Shown piece by piece: positions 1 through 5,724 of a stretch of DNA of 7,494 bases. The DNA lies in contig JAEEGU010000075.1 in NCBI GenBank assembly GCA_016280485.1, positions 1-7,494 on the forward strand, given 5' to 3'. The number at the start of each line of letters is the position of its first letter. The stretch's first letter is position 1. The translations under genes were made by a program, and so were the position numbers. The notes beneath the pieces are model-generated. The model was given only the letters and a program-made list of their open reading frames with translations. It did not search any database and was not told the origin of the DNA. Source of the DNA: Bacillota bacterium. Its GTDB lineage: Bacteria > Bacillota > Clostridia > Peptostreptococcales > Anaerovoracaceae.

Positions 1-336
1 CCTTGGCAGTTCTTCTGGATTACAGGTGCTCTTTCGTCATTCCTCGACAACGCACCTACATATCTCGTATTCATGACTACTGCAGGCTCCCTCGGAGCTA
101 CAGAAGGTCTTGCAACTGCAGTCGGCACAATTGCCGAGAAGCTGCTTCTTGCTATCTCCTGCGGTGCCGTATTCATGGGTGCTAACACTTACATCGGTAA
201 TGCTCCTAACTTCATGGTTAAGTCCATCGCCGAGGAAAACAAGATCAAGATGCCTTCATTCTTCGGTTACATGAAGTGGTCACTGCTGATTCTTGTTCCT
301 ACATTCCTTATTGACACATTCGTATTCTTCAGATAA
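1..336 (+). CDS. Ion-transporter-superfamily permease (NhaD / citrate-transporter-like), C-terminal part only
   Basis: This is the last 111 codons of an integral membrane permease. The reading frame is open from base 1 and ends at a TAA at 334-336, so the start lies outside the window. The visible protein contains the motif SSFLDNAPTYLVF near its beginning, a second motif GANTYIGNAPNFMVKS in the middle, and a final hydrophobic segment (WSLLILVPTFLIDTFVFF) that runs to the stop. Paired, Asn/Pro-containing re-entrant motifs of this kind are typical of the ion transporter superfamily, which includes NhaD sodium/proton antiporters and CitMHS-like citrate carriers. Such proteins sit in the cytoplasmic membrane and couple ion gradients to transport. 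Whether this one is a Na+/H+ antiporter or an organic-anion carrier cannot be decided from the C-terminus. A strong terminator follows at 368-397, so it ends its transcription unit. Confidence 0.78.
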   Translation, partial: PWQFFWITGALSSFLDNAPTYLVFMTTAGSLGATEGLATAVGTIAEKLLLAISCGAVFMGANTYIGNAPNFMVKSIAEENKIKMPSFFGYMKWSLLILVPTFLIDTFVFFR

Positions 337-367
337 GAAACGATAAGTGGTAGGCGCACAAAACGCC

Positions 368-397
368 GCCCCGGGCGATTTCGCCCGGGGCTTTTTT
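368..397 (+). terminator. Rho-independent terminator after the permease gene
   Basis: A perfect 10-bp G+C-rich stem (GCCCCGGGCG at 368-377 pairing with CGCCCGGGGC at 382-391) has a four-base loop and is followed directly by six T residues at 392-397. It lies 31 bases after the permease stop codon. It should isolate the permease transcript from the clpB promoter region immediately downstream. Confidence 0.95.
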
Positions 398-426
398 ATT
401 GGTAAAGGCAAGGGTTTAAATATTTT

Positions 427-453
427 TTAGCACTCTCGACATGAGAGTGCTAA
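427..453 (+). promoter_or_regulatory. CIRCE operator (HrcA binding site)
   Basis: This is a perfect match to the CIRCE consensus: TTAGCACTC at 427-435, a nine-base spacer (436-444), and GAGTGCTAA at 445-453. The dyad continues two bases into the spacer on each side (TTAGCACTCTC / GAGAGTGCTAA). CIRCE is bound by the heat-shock repressor HrcA, whose activity depends on GroEL. The element lies in front of clpB. No CtsR-type heptad repeat is seen nearby. Its position, ending seven bases upstream of the -35 box rather than overlapping the promoter or leader, is less usual. Confidence 0.96.
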
Positions 454-460
454 ATTTTTC

Positions 461-489
461 TTGACTTTTGAAAAATACAGGGGTACTAT
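461..489 (+). promoter_or_regulatory. Sigma-A type promoter of clpB
   Basis: TTGACT at 461-466 is separated by exactly 17 bases from TACTAT at 484-489, a near-consensus housekeeping promoter. Transcription would start around base 496, giving a leader of roughly 79 bases before the clpB start codon. It lies directly downstream of the CIRCE operator, so clpB is predicted to be transcribed by the housekeeping sigma factor and controlled by repression. Confidence 0.85.
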
Positions 490-495
490 TAGATT

Positions 496-519
496 GTGGA
501 GAGGAGAAAGCCTCTCCGC
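496..519 (+). other. Hairpin at the predicted 5' end of the clpB mRNA
   Basis: Bases 496-504 (GTGGAGAGG) pair with 511-519 (CCTCTCCGC) in a nine-pair stem containing one U-G wobble, around a six-base loop (AGAAAG). The left arm begins at or within a base or two of the predicted transcription start. No T tract follows, so it is not a terminator. A hairpin at the extreme 5' end often protects an mRNA from decay, but that role is inferred here. Confidence 0.6.
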
Positions 520-551
520 TTAAGGTATAGGATTAGATTAAGGGCGAACAA

Positions 552-572
552 TTTTCGCGAAGGAGGCGAAAA
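552..572 (+). promoter_or_regulatory. clpB ribosome binding site inside a small hairpin
   Basis: The SD sequence AAGGAGG (560-566) lies eight bases before the ATG at 575, which fixes the clpB start. It is flanked by TTTTCGC (552-558) and GCGAAAA (566-572), which can pair as a seven-base stem with most of the SD in the loop. The stem is AU-rich at its base and ends two bases before the start codon, so it could modulate initiation. Confidence 0.7.
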
Positions 573-574
573 AT

Positions 575-3235
575 ATGAATATCGAAAAGTATACGCAGAA
601 TGCGCAGAGCGCCATAATGGAGGCGCAAAATACAGCAACGGTAAACGGCAATCCGACGCTGGAATGCGAGCATGTCCTGCTGGCACTTTTGAAGCAGAAG
701 GATGGCCTTATTCCAAAGCTCATCGGGCTCATTCCGGTGCATACCGGAAGCGGTGCTGCGGGCAGCTTTGACAGCGGAAAATCAATAAACACGGAGGCCT
801 TCACGGATAGCGTAGAAAGAATTGTCGACGGCTTTCCAAAGGTGAGCGGCGGCGCCGATCAGGTCTATGCGAGCCGCAGCTTAAGCCAGATGTTCATCCG
901 TGCCGAAAAGGAAGCCGAGCAGATGAAGGACGAATACGTCTCGGTGGAGCACGTATTCCTTGCACTTCTCGCAGAAAAGAGCGGTGCCATGGCAAAGCTT
1001 TTTAAAGAAGCGGGAGTCACTCGAGAAAACTTCCTTACAGCACTGTCGCAGGTGCGCGGAAACCAGAGAGTTACCAGCCAGGACCCTGAGGGAAATTACG
1101 ACGCACTCAACAAATACGGCAGAGACCTTGTTGAGATGGCCCGTGCGGGCAAGCTCGACCCTGTTATCGGCAGAGATAACGAAATTCGTCATACCATACA
1201 GATTCTTTCGAGACGTACAAAGAACAACCCTGTTTTAATTGGTGAGCCGGGCGTCGGCAAAACCGCGGTTGTCGAGGGCCTCGCCCAGAGAATCTTAAAC
1301 GGCGATGTGCCGGAGGGCTTAAAGGACAAAACAATATTCGCACTTGATATGGGTGCACTGATCGCGGGTGCAAAGTATCGTGGCGAGTTTGAGGAAAGGC
1401 TCAAAGCGGTATTGAACGAAATTGAGAAATCCGAGGGCAGAATCCTACTCTTTATCGACGAGATTCACAACATCGTCGGAGCCGGCAAAACCGAGGGTTC
1501 GATGGATGCGGGCAACCTCTTAAAGCCAAAGCTTGCAAGAGGCGAGCTCCACTGCATCGGTGCCACGACTCTCGACGAATACAGAAAATATATTGAAAAG
1601 GATGCCGCACTCGAGCGCAGATTCCAAAAGGTGCTCGTAGATCAGCCGACAGTTGAGGATACGATTTCAATCCTCCGTGGACTCAAGGAGCGCTTTGAAA
1701 TCCACCACGGTGTAAGGATAAGTGACAATGCGCTCATCGCCTGCGCCACACTTTCCGACCGCTACATTTCCGACAGATTCCTGCCGGACAAGGCAATCGA
1801 CCTGATGGACGAGGCGGCCAGCAAGATCAGAACCGAAATCGACTCACTCCCTGTCGAGCTCGACGAGATAAGCAGAAAGATTATGCAGCTTGAGATTGAG
1901 CGCCAGGCTCTCTCAAAGGAAGAGGACAATGCCAGCAAGGCAAGGCTCGAGGCACTCGAAAAGGAGCTTTCCGAGCTCAAGGCTGAAAATGAAACAATGC
2001 GCGCCCAGTGGGAAGAAGAGAAAAAGAGCATTTCGGGCGTAAAGGAAGTAAAGGCAAAGATAGAGGAAACCCGCCATCAGATCGAAGAGGCAGAGAGAGC
2101 ATACGACCTCGAAAAGCTGGCACAGCTCAAATACGGCACGCTGCCGGCACTCGAAAAGGAGCTTGAGGCGGCAAAGGAAAAGGCTGAAAAGGCCGAAGAA
2201 AACCGCCTTCTCAAAGAGGAGGTTGGTGAAGAGGAAATCGCGGAGGTCATCTCGGCCTGGACGGGCATCCCTGTCGCAAAGCTGGTGGAGACAGAGCGCG
2301 ACAAGCTTATCCGCCTGCCTGAAATCCTGCACAAGCGCGTAATCGGTCAGGAGGAGGGCGTGCAGGCAGTAGCCGACGCAATCCTAAGGAGCCGCGCGGG
2401 ACTCAGCAACGAAAACAGGCCTATCGGTTCGTTCATCTTCCTCGGCCCTACAGGTGTCGGCAAGACAGAGCTTGCGAAGAGCCTGTCCGAGGCGCTGTTC
2501 GATTCCGAGCGCAATATGATTCGTATCGATATGTCGGAGTACATGGAAAAGTTCTCAGTCTCCAGGCTCATAGGAGCGCCTCCGGGATATGTGGGATATG
2601 ACGAGGGTGGCCAGCTTACCGAGGCTGTGCGCAGAAAGCCTTATTCGGTAATTCTGTTTGACGAAATAGAAAAGGCTCATCCGGATGTGTTCAACATCCT
2701 TTTGCAGCTTCTCGATGACGGCAGACTCACGGATAACCAGGGACGCACGGTCGATTTCAAGAACACGATTATAATCATGACCTCGAATATCGGCTCGGCT
2801 TACCTTACGGACAATATCCGCGAGGACGGAACCATCGACGAAAAGGTAAAGCAGCAGGTTGAGGATGAGCTCAAAAAGAACTTCAGACCTGAGTTTATCA
2901 ACCGTGTGGACGATATCGTCGTGTTCAGTCCGCTCACACTGTCGCAGATTGGCGGCATCATCGATCTGCAGCTCAAATCGCTGCGCCGCAGACTGAGCGA
3001 AAAGGACATCACGCTGGCGCTCACAGACGAGGCAAAGGATTTCATCGCAAAGGAATCCTACGACCCGATTTACGGTGCGCGTCCGGTTAAGAGATATCTC
3101 CAAAAGAATCTCGAAACCATGATTGCAACCCGCATCATCCGCGGCGAAATCAAGGAGGGCGACCACGTCACGGTCGGTGTAACCGGCGAAGGCGACGAGG
3201 CAAAGCTCACATTCGAGGCCGGAAAAAACATCTAA
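575..3235 (+). CDS. clpB: ATP-dependent disaggregase ClpB (Hsp100, two AAA+ modules)
   Basis: ClpB is a hexameric cytosolic AAA+ machine that pulls polypeptides out of heat-induced aggregates together with DnaK/DnaJ/GrpE. The 886-residue protein has all expected parts: a Clp N-domain with two repeats (about 1-160), NBD1 with Walker A GEPGVGKT (223-230), pore loop GAKYRGEFE (265-273), Walker B LLFIDEI (291-297) and arginine fingers R348/R349, then a coiled-coil M domain (about 415-545). NBD2 has Walker A GPTGVGKT (624-631), pore loop GAPPGYVGY (667-675), Walker B ILFDE (693-697), sensor N738, and sensor-2 GAR (R836). The long M domain separates it from ClpC and ClpA. From my memory of the E. 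coli protein it is about 30 residues longer, partly from a Gly/Ser-rich insertion near residues 56-71. The start is set by a strong SD. CIRCE and a sigma-A promoter precede it. No terminator is visible after the stop. Confidence 0.98.
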   Translation: MNIEKYTQNAQSAIMEAQNTATVNGNPTLECEHVLLALLKQKDGLIPKLIGLIPVHTGSGAAGSFDSGKSINTEAFTDSVERIVDGFPKVSGGADQVYASRSLSQMFIRAEKEAEQMKDEYVSVEHVFLALLAEKSGAMAKLFKEAGVTRENFLTALSQVRGNQRVTSQDPEGNYDALNKYGRDLVEMARAGKLDPVIGRDNEIRHTIQILSRRTKNNPVLIGEPGVGKTAVVEGLAQRILNGDVPEGLKDKTIFALDMGALIAGAKYRGEFEERLKAVLNEIEKSEGRILLFIDEIHNIVGAGKTEGSMDAGNLLKPKLARGELHCIGATTLDEYRKYIEKDAALERRFQKVLVDQPTVEDTISILRGLKERFEIHHGVRISDNALIACATLSDRYISDRFLPDKAIDLMDEAASKIRTEIDSLPVELDEISRKIMQLEIERQALSKEEDNASKARLEALEKELSELKAENETMRAQWEEEKKSISGVKEVKAKIEETRHQIEEAERAYDLEKLAQLKYGTLPALEKELEAAKEKAEKAEENRLLKEEVGEEEIAEVISAWTGIPVAKLVETERDKLIRLPEILHKRVIGQEEGVQAVADAILRSRAGLSNENRPIGSFIFLGPTGVGKTELAKSLSEALFDSERNMIRIDMSEYMEKFSVSRLIGAPPGYVGYDEGGQLTEAVRRKPYSVILFDEIEKAHPDVFNILLQLLDDGRLTDNQGRTVDFKNTIIIMTSNIGSAYLTDNIREDGTIDEKVKQQVEDELKKNFRPEFINRVDDIVVFSPLTLSQIGGIIDLQLKSLRRRLSEKDITLALTDEAKDFIAKESYDPIYGARPVKRYLQKNLETMIATRIIRGEIKEGDHVTVGVTGEGDEAKLTFEAGKNI

Positions 3236-3266
3236 TAAAAGCGTGCAAAAACAGGAGGACTGTGAA

Positions 3267-4121
3267 TTACCTGAATTTGAGGTAGTCGCGAAAGCGGCGA
3301 ACTGCGAGCGGAGCGGTGGCGGAATCGCGCAGAACGAAGCAGATGTCGCGGGTTGCGGGAACATCGAGCTCCTTGGTGATAATTCTGTAAGGGCTGCGCT
3401 TCAATATCAGCTCCGGCAAAACGCTTATCCCGAGTCCGCTTTCGACCATGGACATAATCGCATAGTCATCGAGCGTGGTGAAGCGGATGTCGGGGTGCAA
3501 ATTGTGCGCCTCCAAAAGCTCCGAAACCTCAGAGGTTTTGCCCTGCTTTAGCAGCATAAACGGTTCGTTGCAGAGTGCGGTTATTGGGAAGAGAGGCTGC
3601 TCTGCCAGTGGGTGGCCTTCCGGCAATACGGCAAGCAGTCTGTCATTGGCAAGAGATACACATTCGAGCCCCGGCGCCATTGTGCGCGGAAGGAAGCCGC
3701 AGTCAACGCGGCCGTCAGCGAGCCAGGCGTTAATTTCGGTGTAGTCGCCTATTAAGATTTCGTAGTCAATGTTCGGATAGTCGGCCTGGAAACGGCGAAT
3801 AATGTTCGGCAGCCAGTGTGTGGCAACCGATGAAAAGGTACCGATTCTGATGATGCCGGCGGAAAGACCTTTCAGCTCGTCCACTGTAGATGAGAGAGTG
3901 CGATAGTCCTCGAGAATCTTCTTTGCGAGGGGAAGCAGCATTTGCCCGTCTGCAGTAAGTCGCAGGCCACCGCGGTCGCGCTCAAGGAGTGTAAGCCCCC
4001 ATTCGGTTTCGAGCTCGGCTATCATCTTGCTGATGCCGGACTGCGAGTAGTTCATTGATTCGGCGGCTTTCGTGAAGCTGCCAAGCTCGGTTGTCTGTAC
4101 AAAGGCTTCAATTTTTTTCAT
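3267..4121 (-). CDS. LysR-type transcriptional regulator
   Basis: This is a 284-residue LysR-family regulator, counted from the ATG whose first base is 4121. The N-terminal winged helix-turn-helix covers about residues 1-60, with the signature run GSFTKAAESMNYSQSGISK at 14-32. A linker helix follows (about 60-87), then a periplasmic-binding-protein-like effector domain from about residue 89 to the end. An upstream in-frame ATG at 4184 would add 21 residues, but it falls inside the predicted -10 box and the extra residues are not typical of the family, so I prefer 4121. Another ATG at 4145 is possible. No clear SD precedes any of them. The gene is divergent from the Gate-family membrane protein, the common layout in which a LysR protein controls its neighbour and itself. 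The effector is unknown. Its 3' end converges on clpB with 31 bases between stops. Confidence 0.93.
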   Translation of the reverse strand: MKKIEAFVQTTELGSFTKAAESMNYSQSGISKMIAELETEWGLTLLERDRGGLRLTADGQMLLPLAKKILEDYRTLSSTVDELKGLSAGIIRIGTFSSVATHWLPNIIRRFQADYPNIDYEILIGDYTEINAWLADGRVDCGFLPRTMAPGLECVSLANDRLLAVLPEGHPLAEQPLFPITALCNEPFMLLKQGKTSEVSELLEAHNLHPDIRFTTLDDYAIMSMVESGLGISVLPELILKRSPYRIITKELDVPATRDICFVLRDSATAPLAVRRFRDYLKFR

Positions 4122-4172
4122 AGCGGATATATTACTAAATGTCATGCTAAAGATGTGAAATATTCTTTTTCG

Positions 4173-4200
4173 TTCTGAAACCATTATGCTACACTATTAT
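4173..4200 (+). promoter_or_regulatory. Possible promoter region for the Gate-family membrane protein
   Basis: Two weak candidates overlap here. One is TTCTGA (4173-4178) with TATTAT (4195-4200) at 16-base spacing. The other is an extended -10, TG-C-TACACT (4187-4195), with no good -35. Both overlap the opposing LysR promoter, so the two polymerases probably compete and one bound regulator could affect both. The lack of a strong -35 fits a promoter that needs an activator, but this is inference. Confidence 0.35.
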
Positions 4201-4211
4201 TGAAGATGCAA
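4183..4211 (-). promoter_or_regulatory. Predicted promoter of the LysR-type regulator
   Basis: Read on the minus strand, TTGCAT (4211-4206) and CATAAT (4188-4183) are separated by exactly 17 bases. Transcription would begin near 4176, leaving a leader of about 55 bases before the ATG at 4121 and excluding the upstream ATG at 4184. The site lies in the divergent region shared with the Gate protein gene. Confidence 0.6.
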
Positions 4212-4239
4212 CAGAAATCTATCAATATTTTCCGAGGGA

Positions 4240-5526
4240 ATGGGTGAAAACGTGCAGATAATGAAGACATCCGCTTCACAGGCCGAACCGGACACAAAAC
4301 AGCATATATCCATAGTAAAGCGCAAGGATAGCGAGGGAACGAACGCCGGTTTTGCGGGCAGAGCGCTCAAAAAAGCAATCAGTCCTGAAACCTTCATATT
4401 TCTTGTGTTGTTTTTTGCCTTCTTCACATACCTTGGCATCACGATGGGCGTTGCGAATATGCTGAACACCATGATGAACACAGGGTACGAGCTTTTGATC
4501 CATACCGTGTTCTATATTATGGCGATTGCGGTTTTAACCGGAGCGATTGCGGGTCTTTTCTCAGAGTTCGGAGTAATTTCGCTGATAAACAAGCTCCTTT
4601 CACCGGTGATAAAGCCGTTATACGGCCTGCCCGGTGCTGCGACGCTCGGAATACTTGCGACATATCTTTCGGATAATCCGGCGATACTGACGCTGGCAGA
4701 GGACAAAAACTTCCGCAGATATTTCAAGAAATACCAGCTGCCTGCGCTTACCAATATCGGCACAGCGTTTGGCATGGGTCTTATTATAACAACCTTTATA
4801 ATCGGCCTTGGCGGCATTACAGGTACCGGCGAAAGCTATCTGAAAGCGGCGCTTATCGGAAACTGCGGTGCGATAGTAGGAAGCGTTGTTTCAACCCGTA
4901 TCATGCTCTTAAAGACAAAAAAGGTCTATGGAGCGGAAGCTCCTGCAATAGAGACACCTACCTCCGCAGAGGGCGCGGGCGACGAGATTCCTGAGGGCAT
5001 GCGTTCGGTCAGGGCCGGCAGCATAGGCAGCCGCTTCATGGAGTCGATGCTTGAAGGCGGCAAAAATGGCGTAAATATGGGCCTTGCCATTGTGCCCGGC
5101 GTGCTTATCATCTGTACGACAGTTTTAATGCTTACAAACGGAGCGAGCGCGGACGGAACCTACACCGGCGCGGCTTACGAAGGCGTGGGGCTTCTTCCTT
5201 TCCTTGCCGATAAGATAGACTTTATATTAAATCCGCTCTTCGGCTTCTCTTCGGCAGAAGCGATTGCGGTGCCGATTACTGCTCTTGGCGCAGCCGGAGC
5301 GGCAATAGGGCTTATTCCGGGGCTTGTTACGCAGGGCCTTGCGGGCGGAAACGACATTGCGGTCTTTACGGCAATCTGCATGTGCTGGTCGGGATATCTC
5401 AGTACCCATGTTGCGATGATGGACAGCCTCCACTACCGCGAGATGACGGGGCATGCAATCCTCAGCCATACAATAGGCGGCCTCTGCGCAGGCGTTGCGG
5501 CACATTACATGTTCCTGCTTTTGTAA
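4240..5526 (+). CDS. Gate-domain (nucleoside-recognition-like) multi-pass membrane protein, CD0519/CD1768 type
   Basis: This is a 428-residue integral membrane protein of unassigned substrate. A hydrophilic N-terminal tail of about 48 residues precedes hydrophobic segments at roughly 51-70, 84-108, 128-145, 167-190, 202-222, 277-299, 340-365, 372-392 and 405-427. A hydrophilic loop lies at about 225-275. Two halves resemble each other: one carries PLYGLPGAATLG and SDNPAIL (about 126-150), the other NPLFGFSSAEAIAVP (about 331-345). This is typical of Gate proteins, a fold shared with nucleoside carriers and spore-maturation proteins SpmA/SpmB. I recall the pattern from a clostridial family named CD0519/CD1768, but could not search. 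The start is uncertain: GAGGG (4234-4238) is too close to the ATG at 4240, so GTG 4252 or ATG 4261 are alternatives. The gene is divergent from the LysR regulator and is followed by a terminator. Confidence 0.75.
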   Translation: MGENVQIMKTSASQAEPDTKQHISIVKRKDSEGTNAGFAGRALKKAISPETFIFLVLFFAFFTYLGITMGVANMLNTMMNTGYELLIHTVFYIMAIAVLTGAIAGLFSEFGVISLINKLLSPVIKPLYGLPGAATLGILATYLSDNPAILTLAEDKNFRRYFKKYQLPALTNIGTAFGMGLIITTFIIGLGGITGTGESYLKAALIGNCGAIVGSVVSTRIMLLKTKKVYGAEAPAIETPTSAEGAGDEIPEGMRSVRAGSIGSRFMESMLEGGKNGVNMGLAIVPGVLIICTTVLMLTNGASADGTYTGAAYEGVGLLPFLADKIDFILNPLFGFSSAEAIAVPITALGAAGAAIGLIPGLVTQGLAGGNDIAVFTAICMCWSGYLSTHVAMMDSLHYREMTGHAILSHTIGGLCAGVAAHYMFLLL

Positions 5527-5562
5527 ATGACCACCGAATAAAGTATAAAAAAGAACAGAACG

Positions 5563-5587
5563 CCCGGATTTAACAGTCCGGGTTTTT
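5563..5587 (+). terminator. Rho-independent terminator after the Gate-family gene
   Basis: CCCGGA (5563-5568) pairs with TCCGGG (5577-5582) around an eight-base loop, and five T residues follow at 5583-5587. It lies 36 bases after the stop codon and separates the membrane protein gene from the SLH protein gene. Confidence 0.85.
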
Positions 5588-5646
5588 AAGTTTCAAAGAC
5601 GCTTTCAGACTTATCTCAAATGAGGCTTTTCTTCACTATGTACATA

Positions 5647-5675
5647 TTGCAATTTTCGCAATTTTGGAGTAAAAT
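5647..5675 (+). promoter_or_regulatory. Predicted sigma-A promoter of the SLH protein gene
   Basis: TTGCAA (5647-5652) and TAAAAT (5670-5675) are separated by exactly 17 bases. Transcription would start near 5682, giving a leader of about 43 bases. An alternative extended -10 (TGGTAAAGT at 5686-5694) lies slightly downstream without a matched -35. The spacer contains a tandem copy of GCAATTTT. Confidence 0.6.
5649..5665 (+). repeat. Tandem GCAATTTT repeat inside the SLH gene promoter
   Basis: GCAATTTT occurs at 5649-5656 and again at 5658-5665, separated by one C, giving a nine-base period. The first copy overlaps the predicted -35 box and the second fills the spacer. It could be a binding site or a chance AT-rich repeat. 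Confidence 0.45.
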
Positions 5676-5724
5676 CGACAGTGTATGGTAAAGTAAAAAA
5701 GCCACTCAAAAGGAGGACAATTTC

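Noticed and set aside
1913..2332. Minus-strand ORF of 139 codons opposite the ClpB M domain
   Set aside because: The Leu/Phe/Cys-rich translation is the expected reverse complement of a Glu/Lys-rich coiled coil, and no start signal is seen.
3246..3263. Small hairpin ACAG-GAGGA-CTGT with a T run on the minus strand as a LysR gene terminator
   Set aside because: The stem is only four base pairs, too weak to call a terminator.
2555..3364. Minus-strand ORF of 269 codons opposite the end of clpB
   Set aside because: It is antisense to a clearly conserved ClpB NBD2 coding sequence, has a Cys- and Leu-rich composition with no recognisable domain, and lacks an SD.
3243..3551. Plus-strand ORF of 102 codons antisense to the LysR gene
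   Set aside because: The minus strand encodes a good LysR effector domain. The nearby AGGAGG at 3253-3258 is downstream of this ORF's start and leads only to a seven-codon GTG reading frame.
4122..4184. Longer LysR start at 4184
   Set aside because: That ATG lies inside the predicted -10 box, has no SD, and adds residues not typical before the family's helix-turn-helix.
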